Part shown: positions 26,618 through 35,353 of the stretch, in pieces
Layout of the letters: each line of letters opens with the position of its first letter
How positions within the stretch are numbered: position 1 is the stretch's first letter
Source of the DNA: Actinomadura hibisca NBRC 15177
Lineage (GTDB): Bacteria; Actinomycetota; Actinomycetes; Streptosporangiales; Streptosporangiaceae
Length of the DNA stretch: 64,000 nt
NCBI RefSeq assembly: GCF_001552635.1
Contig: NZ_BCRO01000011.1
Location: forward strand, 186,001-250,000
Direction of reading: 5' to 3'
Translations under genes and position numbers: made by a program
Notes under the pieces: generated by a model
What the model was told of the DNA's origin: nothing
The model's input: the letters and a program-made list of their open reading frames with translations, nothing else
The model's database searches: none

Positions 26618-27010
26618 TCACTGCGCCGCGGATCGTTCGTCGAGCACCCGCTTGGTCTGCTGGACGGCCGCGAGGACGCGCGGGAAGCCGATGTAGGGCA
26701 GGCACTGGACGAACACCTCGATGATGTCGGCCTGCTCGACGCCGGTGTTGAGCGCCGAGTCGACGTTGGCCTTCATGGGCTCGTACTCGACGCCGAGGGC
26801 CGCCAGCGCCGCCAGGCGGACCAGCTGGCGTTCGCGCATCGGGAGCCGAGGGCGGCTGTAGACGTCGCCGAACACGAACTCCAGCAGGTACCGCTCCAGG
26901 TCGGGGGCCACCTTGGCGAGCTCCTCGCGCATCCGCTCGCCGTCGGCCTCGTTGACCTGGCGCATCGTCTCCAGGCCGCGCCGGTAGCGGTCGCTCGGGT
27001 CGGCGGTCAT
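26618..27010 (-). CDS. Carboxymuconolactone decarboxylase family protein
   Basis: A 130-residue all-helical CMD-family protein. The family core is visible: RERQLVRLAALAALG, then MKANVDSALNTGVEQADIIEVFVQCLPYIGFPRVLAA (about 80-115). It lacks the CxxC pair of AhpD, so it is more like 4-carboxymuconolactone decarboxylase than a peroxidase. It lies 22 bp after tryptophan dioxygenase and 19 bp before the amidohydrolase in one operon. The reaction here is unknown; the family acts on lactones and keto acids from aromatic breakdown. Confidence 0.85.
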   Translation of the reverse strand: MTADPSDRYRRGLETMRQVNEADGERMREELAKVAPDLERYLLEFVFGDVYSRPRLPMRERQLVRLAALAALGVEYEPMKANVDSALNTGVEQADIIEVFVQCLPYIGFPRVLAAVQQTKRVLDERSAAQ

Positions 27011-27032
27011 CGCGGGCTCCCTCGTCGGGTGG

Positions 27033-27866
27033 TCACGTCTCCGGGCCGATCACGTTCCGGGCCGCGAAGATCTCCGGGAACAGCGGCTGATTGACCATCT
27101 CGGCGAGGTAGGGGACGCCCCGGGAGCCGCCGGTGCCGGGGCGTTCGCCGATGATGCGGCGCACCGTCCGCATGTGCCGGAAGCGCCAGAGCTGGTGCCG
27201 CTCCTCCAGCTCGACCAGCCGCTCGGCCATCTCGTACTCGGCGGTGTGCTCGTCGCGGTGCTCGTAGATACGCCGCAGGGCCGTCACGACGTCCTGGTCG
27301 GCCTCCTGGTCGCCGGTGTGCTGGCGGTCGAGGCAACTTTCCGGGACGGGGTGGCCTGTGCGCAGCAGGAGACGCAGGAACTCGTCGTAGAGCGTGGGTT
27401 CGGCCAGCGCGCGTTCGAGGAGTTCGCGTTGCATCGACCAGTCGTATTCGTCGAGGTACTCCGGGCGCTTGTTGCCGAGCCTGAACTCCAGGGCCCGCAA
27501 CTGCGCCGACTGGAACCCGCTGGCTCCGCCGAGGACGGGCCGGAACTCGGTGAAGGCGTCCGGGGTGAGAGTCGCGATCACCGTCCACTGGCTGATCATC
27601 TGGGCCTGGACGGCGTAGATCCTGTCGAGCACGCGGAAGGTGCCGGGCAGGTCGCCGTCGCGGAGCAGGCGCAGGACGCGGGACAGCTCGTGCAGCATCA
27701 GCCGGGCCCACAACTCGGCGGTCTGGTGCTGGATGATGAACAGCAGCTCGTCGTCGTGGGGCGGGTCGGCGATGGGGTGCTGGGCGTCCAGCAGGCGGTC
27801 CAGGCCGAGGTAGCTCTCGTAGGTCAGGTCGTCGTCACGCTTCTCGCCGCGTGAACGTTTCAGCAT
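27033..27866 (-). CDS. Tryptophan 2,3-dioxygenase
   Basis: A 277-residue heme dioxygenase that opens the indole ring of L-tryptophan to N-formylkynurenine. Signature FIIQHQTAELW contains the distal His47; proximal His231 lies in WRFRHMRTV; GTGGSRG (about 244-250) matches the substrate-binding loop, and GFQSAQLRALEF is also conserved. The length is usual. ATG 27866 overlaps the aminotransferase stop by 7 bp. No kynureninase or kynurenine 3-monooxygenase is nearby. A MarE-like oxindole-forming role on a modified tryptophan is an alternative, since MarE was first annotated as this enzyme. Confidence 0.92.
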   Translation of the reverse strand: MLKRSRGEKRDDDLTYESYLGLDRLLDAQHPIADPPHDDELLFIIQHQTAELWARLMLHELSRVLRLLRDGDLPGTFRVLDRIYAVQAQMISQWTVIATLTPDAFTEFRPVLGGASGFQSAQLRALEFRLGNKRPEYLDEYDWSMQRELLERALAEPTLYDEFLRLLLRTGHPVPESCLDRQHTGDQEADQDVVTALRRIYEHRDEHTAEYEMAERLVELEERHQLWRFRHMRTVRRIIGERPGTGGSRGVPYLAEMVNQPLFPEIFAARNVIGPET

Positions 27867-29161
27867 GTGCGGCTCCAGGAGAACCCGGCGTCGCGCAGGC
27901 GGTGGAGGGCCGTCTCGACGGTGTCGCGCGGGGGCGCGAGGAACATGCGCACGAAGGGGAACGGGTCGGGCACGTCCTGGTCGGCGGGGTCTTCGGGGGT
28001 CATGGTCCCGGCTCCCAGCAGCACGCCGGTCTCGGTGAAGCAGTCGCGGCGGTAGCGGTCGACGCCGTCGGCGTGTTCCTGGTAGGCGGGCGGGACGGGG
28101 AAGACCAGGTAGCTGGTGCAGTCGCCCGCGTGGAACGACTCGGCGGGGTAGTGCAGTTCGCGGGTGAGGAAGTCGGCGACCAGGGCGCGGTGCTCGGTGC
28201 AGGTGCGGCGGAACTGCTCCAGGTAGGACGCTGACTCGGCGCTCTTCAGCCATTCCGCCATGGCGTATTGCAGCGGCACGGCGCAGGTGAACGAGCGGTG
28301 CGCCATGTGGTCGTTGACGAGCCGGTCGACCGTGTCCGGGGAGGCGGTGATGGCTCCGATGCCCCAGCCGTTGCAGTTGAACTGCTTGCCCAGCGAGCGG
28401 ACGGCGAGCCAGCGGCCCGGCGGGCGCGGGTGGTCCTCCAGCAGCAGGCGCAGGGCGGAGGTGGCCTGGGTGCCGGTGTCGGTCACGCCGAAGTAGGCGT
28501 CGTCGATCAGGATGTTGGCGCCGGCATCGGCGGCGGCGCTGAGGATGCGGCGGACGCGGTCCGCGCTCCAGTTGATCCCGGTCGGATTGTGCTGGGCGTT
28601 GACGACCACGATGGCGTCGGCCGGTGCGTCAAGATCCCGCAGGGCCCGTTCGAGGTGGGCGGGGTCGGGCTGGAAGGCCTCTTCCGCACGCAGCGGCAGG
28701 TACTTGAACTGGAAGTCCAGGCCGCTGAAGACGCCGTGGTAGTCCCAGCCGGGCGCGTAGGTGATGACGAGGGGACGGCCGCGCGCGTTCTCCCGGATCA
28801 GGCAGCCGAAGTCGTACATGCTGTTGCGGGTGCCGGAGCAGGCGACGGCGACTTCGTAGTCTTCGCCGACGGTGAGCGCGTCGGGAATTCGTGCCGTCTG
28901 CGGAACGTAGGAGCGCAGGACGCGCTGGAGCGCGGGCAGGCCGTACTGCGAGATAATGTAGCCGTGGACGTGGCTGGGCATTTCTTCGCCGAGCAGTCGC
29001 GCCAATCCGGTCGGGGCCTGCGACCAGGTCTCGCCGACACTGAGGTAAATCGGCTCGCCGTGCGGTGAACCGTCGCGGAGGTAATCGTCGATCCATGCGG
29101 CGTCCTCGAAACGGCGCCGCACACCAGCGTCTTCGGTCACCTCGGCGAGGATCGATGACAT
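27860..29161 (-). CDS. PLP-dependent class I/II aminotransferase
   Basis: A 433-residue fold-type I PLP enzyme. Visible are the NPTG segment (192-195 in NAQHNPTGINW), Asp221 and Tyr223 in IDDAYFG, and the Schiff-base Lys259 in SLGKQFNCNGWGIGA. ATG 29161 has a GGAGG RBS. It is the first gene of the operon and overlaps the tryptophan dioxygenase start. Kynurenine or tryptophan transamination is the simplest role given the partner; the substrate is not determined from sequence. Confidence 0.88.
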   Translation of the reverse strand: MSSILAEVTEDAGVRRRFEDAAWIDDYLRDGSPHGEPIYLSVGETWSQAPTGLARLLGEEMPSHVHGYIISQYGLPALQRVLRSYVPQTARIPDALTVGEDYEVAVACSGTRNSMYDFGCLIRENARGRPLVITYAPGWDYHGVFSGLDFQFKYLPLRAEEAFQPDPAHLERALRDLDAPADAIVVVNAQHNPTGINWSADRVRRILSAAADAGANILIDDAYFGVTDTGTQATSALRLLLEDHPRPPGRWLAVRSLGKQFNCNGWGIGAITASPDTVDRLVNDHMAHRSFTCAVPLQYAMAEWLKSAESASYLEQFRRTCTEHRALVADFLTRELHYPAESFHAGDCTSYLVFPVPPAYQEHADGVDRYRRDCFTETGVLLGAGTMTPEDPADQDVPDPFPFVRMFLAPPRDTVETALHRLRDAGFSWSRTC

Positions 29162-29351
29162 GTCCGACCTCCGCGTTATGCGGGTCCGCCAGCGAATGCC
29201 AAGCGTAACACGGCGTTCAAATGGCGTCACAGCACGATGACCTCACCTGCCCGCCCGTATGCACGGTTTCTCTCGCGCCACTTCCGCATCACCGGAGATC
29301 AAGTTTGAAAGGTGACGGCGTGGAAAGGAAAACGCGACGGAAGGGGTCGGC

Positions 29352-30764
29352 ATGGGCAACGATCCTGCACTTTGGGGAGTGGCCGAAACGGCTGCCTATA
29401 TTCGCCGTGGAGTGATCTCCTCCTCCGAATACACCCAGGAACTCCTGCGCCGGTGCCGACGGCGGGAGGCGCTGAACGCCTTCATCACACTCGATCCCGA
29501 CGCGCTGCTCGCGCGGGCACGGGAAGCGGACCGCCGCCGCGACGGTGAACCGGGCCCCCTTTACGGAGTGCCGCTGGCCGTCAAGGACAACATCGACGTC
29601 GCCGGTCAGGTCACCACGGGCGGGACGCCCGCCCTCCGCGACCACGTGGTGAACCGGGACGCGGAGACGTGGCGGCGCCTGCGCGTGGCGGGAGCCCTTC
29701 TGCTGGGCAAGACGAACATGCACGAACTGGCCTTCGGCGTCACGGGCAACAACCGGGCGTTCGGCCCGACGCTCAACCCGTGGGCGGCCGACCGGACCGC
29801 CGGTGGAAGCAGCAGCGGCACCGCCGCCGCAGTGGCGGCCCGTCTGGCACCCGCCGGTCTCGGCACCGACACCGGCGGTTCCGTCCGCATCCCCGCCGCC
29901 CACTGCGCCACGGCGGGCCTGCGCCCGAGCCGTGGCCGCTACGGGCAGCACGGCGTGCTGCTGCTGTCCCGCACGCGCGACACGGTCGGCGTCATCGCGC
30001 GTTCGGTCGTGGACATCGCGTTGCTGGACTCGGTCATCGCCCCTTCGCCGGGGCACGCCGGTCGGACCGCTCCGGCGCTCCCCTGGCCCGGCGTCCGGCT
30101 CGGCGTCCCGCGCCGCCCCTTCTGGCGGGATCTGGACCCGGCCACCGCCGCCGTGGCCGAACGAAGGCTCGACGACCTGAGCCGGGCCGGTGCCGTCCTG
30201 GTGGAGGCGGACCTCCCCGACCAGGTGATGGAGCAGGTGCCGGAAGCCGGGATGGCCATCGCGGAGTACGAGGCCCGCCGCGAACTGCCGTACTACCTCG
30301 CCCAGACGCCTCCCTCGCCGACCTATGACGAGTTGGTCGACCAGATCGCCGATCCCGACGTGCACGCCCCGCTCGGCGGCGCGGCGAACACCCCGCCGTC
30401 GGCCTACCAGACGGCATGCCGCTCGGCCGTGCCGCTGTTCGAGGCCACGCTGACCGACTACGTCCGCGCCCATCGACTGGACGCCCTGGTGTACCCCACC
30501 TGCCCGGTTGCGGCGCAGCCGGTGGGGCACGACGAGACGGTGCGGCTGAACGGACGCGACGCTCCCACCTTCGCCACCTACATCCGCAACACCGATCTCG
30601 CCAGCGTCATCGGCTGGCCCGCCCTGGCCCTACCCGCCGGGCTGGGCGACGACGGCCTGCCCGTCGGGCTGGAGCTGTGCGGTCCGCCGCACTCCGACCG
30701 ACGCCTGCTACGTCTGGGGACGGCCTGCGAGGGCCTGTGGGAATGGCCGTCGGCACCCGACTGA
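29352..30764 (+). CDS. Amidase (amidase signature family)
   Basis: A 470-residue amidase-signature hydrolase. The Ser-cisSer-Lys triad is visible: Lys78 in LAVKDNID, cis-Ser within GGSSSG (151-156), and nucleophile Ser177 in GTDTGGSVRIPA. No signal peptide. GGAAGGGG precedes ATG 29352. It is divergent from the aminotransferase/tryptophan dioxygenase operon across a 190-bp promoter region, so it may hydrolyse an amide of that pathway, for example a formamide. Length fits the family. Confidence 0.88.
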   Translation: MGNDPALWGVAETAAYIRRGVISSSEYTQELLRRCRRREALNAFITLDPDALLARAREADRRRDGEPGPLYGVPLAVKDNIDVAGQVTTGGTPALRDHVVNRDAETWRRLRVAGALLLGKTNMHELAFGVTGNNRAFGPTLNPWAADRTAGGSSSGTAAAVAARLAPAGLGTDTGGSVRIPAAHCATAGLRPSRGRYGQHGVLLLSRTRDTVGVIARSVVDIALLDSVIAPSPGHAGRTAPALPWPGVRLGVPRRPFWRDLDPATAAVAERRLDDLSRAGAVLVEADLPDQVMEQVPEAGMAIAEYEARRELPYYLAQTPPSPTYDELVDQIADPDVHAPLGGAANTPPSAYQTACRSAVPLFEATLTDYVRAHRLDALVYPTCPVAAQPVGHDETVRLNGRDAPTFATYIRNTDLASVIGWPALALPAGLGDDGLPVGLELCGPPHSDRRLLRLGTACEGLWEWPSAPD

Positions 30765-30803
30765 ACAACCACGCTCCCCGCCGCCCGGCGCGCCCCGGCC
30801 CGC

Positions 30804-32873
30804 TCACCGCGTGGGTTGCGGCAACACCCGGACCAGCACGGCGGGCAGCCACCAGTTGCGCCGCCCCAGGAGCTGCATCAGCGCCGGGACCAGCACCAGC
30901 CGGATGACGGTCACGTCGATCGCCACCGCGACGGCGGTCGCGAACGCGATCTGCCGCAACTCCAGGCGGTGGCTGGTCAGCAGGGCGGCGAACGTGACGA
31001 TCATGACGGCGGCGGCCAGCGTGATGGTGCGGGCGGTGTGCCGCAGGCCGTGGGCGACGGCGGCGGTGTTGTCCCCGTGCTCGCGGTGGTGCTCGGCGAT
31101 GCGGTGGACCAGGAACACCTCGTAGTCCATCGACAGGCCGAACACGATGGTGAACACCGCCACCGGCAGCAGCGCGTTGACCGGCGCGCCGTCGAACGCC
31201 AGCGAGGTCAGGCCGAGGGCCGCGGCGACGGCCAGCACGTTCAGCAGCACCGCCTTGACCGGCAGCAGCACGCTGCGCAGCGCCGCCACCAGCAGCACCA
31301 GCGAGCAGCCCAGCACGAGGACGCCGAGCCGCCACAGCCGCTCCATGCTCTCGCCGGTCAGGTCGGCCAGCATGGCGGTGGGCCCGCTGACCAGCAGCGG
31401 CTGCCCGGCGGGCAGCGACGCCGCGCCGTCCCGGCGGAGGTCGTCCAGGAGGAGGGCCGAGTCCGGCCGGTCGGGAGGTTGCGCGGTCGCGAAGAGCACC
31501 ATCGTCAGGTCGCGGCCGTTGTCCAGGGCCGCCGTCAGCGTGAAGCGAGGGTCGGCCTCCAGCTTCGCGGTCAGGCCGAAGGTGTCGACCGGGCCCGCGT
31601 CGGCGGCGTGCGGGAGCAGCAGGTACTCCAGGGAGGCCATGCCGTCGCCTTCCATCTGGGCCAGGAACCGCCCGGCCTCGGTGTGGGCGAAGGAAGGCCG
31701 GTCGTAGTCCATGCCGAAGCGCATCCCTAGCGCCGGAAGGGCCGCCAGCGCCAGCACGGCGGTGCCCGCCGCGAGGTAACGCCAGGGGTGGCGCATCAGA
31801 TGCCGCGCCCATCGTGCCCAGCCGCCCTCGTCGTCCCCGGCGGACGCCGTGCTCCCGTACCCGGCGACGATCCGGTCACCGAAGGCCGCCAGCAGGGCGG
31901 GCAGCAGCGTCACCGCGACCGCCGCCGCGACCAGGGCCGCGACGACGGCGGGCACGGCCAGCGTCTTGATCAGGTCGGCGCGGACCGTGAACATGCAGCA
32001 CGCCGTGCAGATCACCGCCAGCCCGCACCACAACACCGTGCGCCCCGCCGTGGCCATCGCCAGACGCACCGCCCGGCGACGGTCCGCGCCCGCTTCGACG
32101 GCCCGGCGGAAACGCAGCAGCACCAGCAGGGCGTAGTCCAGCCCCAGCCCCAGGCTCGCCGAGCACGCCACCGTCAGCATCAACGTGTCCAGGCGCAGTC
32201 CCCACACCAGGTGCGCCACGGTCAGCACGCCCACGGCGACCACGGTCGCCACCCCGGCCATCACCAGCGGCACCAATGCGAGCCGCAACCTGCGCAACCC
32301 GGCCCACAACACCAGCAGCGCCAGCGGTGCCGCGATGAGTTCCGCGCGCTGAACGTCGGCGAGGTCGGCGTCCTTGACCTCGGTGAACACCGGCGAGACG
32401 CCGACCAGACCGGCCCGCACCCGGCCCTGCGACGCCTGGGCCACGCGGTCGCGCAGCGCGGCCTGCTGTTCCGGCAGCCGCCGGTAGCGCGCCGCCTCGT
32501 CGCCGTGCAGCCCGGCCAACACGTACAGGTGGTGCGAGTTCTGCCGGGACGTGGGCGGAAGCGCCTGCACGCCGCCGACGCCGGGCCGGGCGGCCAGCGC
32601 GGTCAGCCCGGCCGCCACCGCCCGCAGGTAGTCCGGGTCGTCGGCGTCCAGCACCGGCGAGTCGAAGGCGACCACCACCTGCTCGTCGCCCCACTGCGGG
32701 AACCCCCGGCCCAGCAGTTCGGCGGCCTGCGCGGAGGGCGATCCCGCCACGCGCAGCGACGGCGCGCCCAGAGCGCCGAGCAACGCCGGGACCAGCGCCA
32801 GCGAGCCCGCCGCCAGCACCAGCCACCCGATGATGACGAACCAGCGGCGGCCCGGCGGAGACGACTCGGCCAC
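30804..32873 (-). CDS. MMPL-family (RND) membrane transporter
   Basis: A 689-residue RND-superfamily protein in two halves, each with one N-terminal helix, a large extracytoplasmic loop and a block of five helices. The central helices show GLGLDYALLVLLRFRR and, in the second half, FGLSMDYEVFLVHRIAEH, the MMPL D-Y motifs thought to carry protons. GTG 32873 with an AGAAGAGGGG RBS is chosen. MMPL proteins export lipids and other large hydrophobic metabolites. It lies near the PKS and is divergent from a secreted protein, so export of the polyketide product is a reasonable inference. Confidence 0.9.
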   Translation of the reverse strand: MAESSPPGRRWFVIIGWLVLAAGSLALVPALLGALGAPSLRVAGSPSAQAAELLGRGFPQWGDEQVVVAFDSPVLDADDPDYLRAVAAGLTALAARPGVGGVQALPPTSRQNSHHLYVLAGLHGDEAARYRRLPEQQAALRDRVAQASQGRVRAGLVGVSPVFTEVKDADLADVQRAELIAAPLALLVLWAGLRRLRLALVPLVMAGVATVVAVGVLTVAHLVWGLRLDTLMLTVACSASLGLGLDYALLVLLRFRRAVEAGADRRRAVRLAMATAGRTVLWCGLAVICTACCMFTVRADLIKTLAVPAVVAALVAAAVAVTLLPALLAAFGDRIVAGYGSTASAGDDEGGWARWARHLMRHPWRYLAAGTAVLALAALPALGMRFGMDYDRPSFAHTEAGRFLAQMEGDGMASLEYLLLPHAADAGPVDTFGLTAKLEADPRFTLTAALDNGRDLTMVLFATAQPPDRPDSALLLDDLRRDGAASLPAGQPLLVSGPTAMLADLTGESMERLWRLGVLVLGCSLVLLVAALRSVLLPVKAVLLNVLAVAAALGLTSLAFDGAPVNALLPVAVFTIVFGLSMDYEVFLVHRIAEHHREHGDNTAAVAHGLRHTARTITLAAAVMIVTFAALLTSHRLELRQIAFATAVAVAIDVTVIRLVLVPALMQLLGRRNWWLPAVLVRVLPQPTR

Positions 32874-32947
32874 AACCCCTCTTCTCGCATTGTCACAGGG
32901 AGTGCCTAAGCTACTCCTGACAGTGATCACCTTGAAAGAGGGAGCCC

Positions 32948-33583
32948 ATGTCCACCCAGTCCGGCACCGACCATCCCGCCCCCGGCGGCACCGCCCGGGG
33001 ACGCTTCCGCCGCCTCGCCGCCGCCACCGGCCTCGCCGCCGCCCTGACCACGGCCATGGCGCTTCCCTCGGCGGCGGAACCGGCGGCCGTCCCCACGCCC
33101 GGGACGGTGACGGCGATCGACGCCGCGTCCCTGACCTGCGACGTGACGACCGAGCCCGGCCACCCGGTGACGTTCTCGCCCGCCGTGGGCCTGCTCCCCC
33201 GCAGGGTCACCGTCAGCGGCAGGGCGGTCCTGGACGACTGCTCCTCTCCCAGCGGACGGCACCAAAACATCGACCACGGCCGCCTGATCGGCCGTGGGAC
33301 CGCCCTCGCCTCCTGCACCAAGGCGCGCGACATCACCGGGCAGGCGGCCATCACCTGGTACGACGCCAGGGGCCGCGACCTGGGCATCACCACCATCAAG
33401 CCCAACACCGGGCAGGTCGTCGGCTACAACCCCGGCGACGCCCTGCTGAGCGGCACCGCCACCTCCGGCCCGCTGACCGGGAAGAACGTCCGCGGCACCG
33501 CCACGCCGACCAGCGACACCAGCCGCTGCGCCCTGCTCGGCCAGTCCGCGATCCACGGCAAGGGAAAGATGACCTTCTCGTAA
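32948..33583 (+). CDS. Secreted four-cysteine protein, unknown function
   Basis: A 211-residue protein with a twin-basic, hydrophobic signal peptide (RRLAAATGLAAALTTAMALPSAAEP, cleavage near residue 45, quoted here only as a region). The mature part contains four Cys (in SLTCDVT, LDDCSSP, LASCTKA, SRCALLG), enough for two disulfides, and is rich in Gly, Thr and beta-forming residues. The RBS is AAAGAGGGAG. It is divergent from the MMPL transporter (74 bp) and upstream of the flavin monooxygenase. No characterised family recognised; an extracellular binding role is possible. Confidence 0.75.
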   Translation: MSTQSGTDHPAPGGTARGRFRRLAAATGLAAALTTAMALPSAAEPAAVPTPGTVTAIDAASLTCDVTTEPGHPVTFSPAVGLLPRRVTVSGRAVLDDCSSPSGRHQNIDHGRLIGRGTALASCTKARDITGQAAITWYDARGRDLGITTIKPNTGQVVGYNPGDALLSGTATSGPLTGKNVRGTATPTSDTSRCALLGQSAIHGKGKMTFS

Positions 33584-33722
33584 GGGCCGGACACCGGCGT
33601 GCGGGCACACGCGGGATCTTTCGAGGTGGGACGGCGGGCGGGGAGGCGATGAGGGCTGAGCGCAGGACATCGTGCGCCGGTCCCGGCGGCGTCCCCACCG
33701 CCGTCGTCAAGGGAGAGCACAC

Positions 33723-35243
33723 ATGACTCCGGCGTCCGTTCTGATCATCGGTGCCGGGTTCTCCGGTCTGGGCACCGCCATCCGCCTGCTCCAGGCCGGG
33801 ATCGACGACATCGTCGTCCTGGAGCGCGCCGACCGGATCGGCGGGACCTGGCGGGACAACACCTATCCCGGCGCGGCCTGCGACATCCCGTCCCTGCTGT
33901 ACTCCTACTCCTTCGCCCCGAACCCCGACTGGTCGCACACCTACGCGGGCGGCGCGGAGATCCTCGCCTACCTCCAGGAGGTCGCTGACTCCCACGGGCT
34001 GGGCAAACACGTCACCTTCGACGCCGAGGTCACCGGCCTCGCCTTCGACGAGGCCGCCGGGAGCTGGACCGCGACCACCGCCGACGGCCGCGACTTCACC
34101 GCCCGCACCGTCGTCATGGCCACCGGACCGCTCGCCGACGTCCACCTCCCGCGCCTGCCCGGCGTCGACGACTACACCGGCCACCTCGTGCACAGCGCTC
34201 GCTGGGACCACGACCATGACATGACCGCCGAGCAGGTCGCGGTGGTCGGCACCGGGGCCAGCGCCGTGCAGATCATCCCCGAACTCGTCGGCGCGGCCGC
34301 CGGGGTCACGGTCTTCCAGCGCACCCCCGGCTGGGTCCTGCCCCGGTTGCGGCACCGCCGCTCCGCAGCGAGCAGGAAGGTCTTCCGCGCGCTCCCCGCC
34401 GTCCAGCGCGCCGCGCGCAACGCCTGGTACTGGCTGCACGAGTCGGTGGCGCTGGCCCTGGTGTGGGTCTCGCCGTTCACGCTGCTCGTCGAGGCCGCCG
34501 CCCGGCTGCACCTGCGCTGCGCCGTCCGGGATCCCCGGCTGCGCCGCCGTCTCACCCCCGACTTCCGGGCGGGCTGCAAACGCATCCTCATGTCCAACGC
34601 CTACTACCCGGCCCTACAGGCGTCCAACTGCACGCTCGTCACCGAGTCCATCGCCGCTCTGTCCCCCGACGGCATCCGCACCACCGACGGCGTCGAGCGC
34701 CACTTCGACCGCATCGTGTTCGCCACCGGGTTCGACGTGCACAAGACCGGGACGCCCTTCCCGATCATCGGCTGCGACGGCCGCGTGCTCGCCGACGAGT
34801 GGACGCGGGGCGCGCGGGCGTACAAGAGCGTCAACGTCGCGGGCTATCCGAACCTGTTCTTCACCTGCGGCCCCAACTCCGGCCCCGGCCACAACTCCCT
34901 GCTCGTCTACGCCGAGGCCCAGATCGGCTACATCACCCGGGCCATTCGCATGATCCTCCGTCGTGACCTGCTCCACCTGGACGTCAAGCCCCACGCTCAG
35001 GACACCTACAACCGGCGCATCCAGCGATGCCTGGCCAGGACCACCTGGAACTCGGGCTGCCGGAGCTGGTACCTGACCGACGACGGTTTCAACGCGACCA
35101 TGTATCCCGGCTTCGCGACCCAGTACGAACGCCAGATGGCCCGGATGGACCTGCGCGCCTACCACCTCCGGCCGAGAGTCGGCGAAGAGCCTGGTGGCCG
35201 GTGGTCCGCGGCGGGGGCGGAGGCCTGCGGCGTGGCCGATTGA
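33723..35243 (+). CDS. Baeyer-Villiger-type flavin monooxygenase
   Basis: A 506-residue FAD/NADPH monooxygenase. FAD motif GAGFSG is at about 10-15, the second Rossmann motif is VVGTGASAVQI (about 175-185), and between them YTGHLVHSARWDHD matches the Baeyer-Villiger fingerprint (aromatic-x-G-x3-H-x3-W-D). RIGGTWRDNTYPGAACD follows the first motif as in the family. ATG 33723 has a GGGAGAG RBS. It lies 110 bp upstream of the PKS on the same strand, so it may oxidise a ketone of the polyketide to an ester or act as a hydroxylase in tailoring. Confidence 0.9.
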   Translation: MTPASVLIIGAGFSGLGTAIRLLQAGIDDIVVLERADRIGGTWRDNTYPGAACDIPSLLYSYSFAPNPDWSHTYAGGAEILAYLQEVADSHGLGKHVTFDAEVTGLAFDEAAGSWTATTADGRDFTARTVVMATGPLADVHLPRLPGVDDYTGHLVHSARWDHDHDMTAEQVAVVGTGASAVQIIPELVGAAAGVTVFQRTPGWVLPRLRHRRSAASRKVFRALPAVQRAARNAWYWLHESVALALVWVSPFTLLVEAAARLHLRCAVRDPRLRRRLTPDFRAGCKRILMSNAYYPALQASNCTLVTESIAALSPDGIRTTDGVERHFDRIVFATGFDVHKTGTPFPIIGCDGRVLADEWTRGARAYKSVNVAGYPNLFFTCGPNSGPGHNSLLVYAEAQIGYITRAIRMILRRDLLHLDVKPHAQDTYNRRIQRCLARTTWNSGCRSWYLTDDGFNATMYPGFATQYERQMARMDLRAYHLRPRVGEEPGGRWSAAGAEACGVAD

Positions 35244-35245
35244 CA

Positions 35246-35275
35246 CATGATCAGCCCACCCCGAACGTGATCATG
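35246..35275. promoter_or_regulatory. Inverted repeat in the PKS upstream region
   Basis: CATGATCA (35246-35253) and TGATCATG (35268-35275) are perfect inverted copies 14 bp apart, 3 bp after the monooxygenase stop. It could be a weak terminator or an operator for the PKS. Confidence 0.4.
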
Positions 35276-35290
35276 CACTCACCCTGAGTG
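35276..35290. promoter_or_regulatory. CACTCA-CCC-TGAGTG palindrome before the PKS
   Basis: Perfect 6-bp arms with a 3-bp centre directly abut the preceding inverted repeat and lie 63 bp before the PKS start codon. A candidate regulator-binding site. Confidence 0.4.
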
Positions 35291-35353
35291 AGAGCCCGGG
35301 AGTCTCGCCAGCACGCGGCCCGTCCCCGGCGGACACGAGCTGGAGGACACGAC

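Noticed and set aside
28260-28496. Short plus-strand frame inside the aminotransferase gene
   Set aside because: It is antisense to a well-supported PLP enzyme, has no RBS and shows shadow-type composition.
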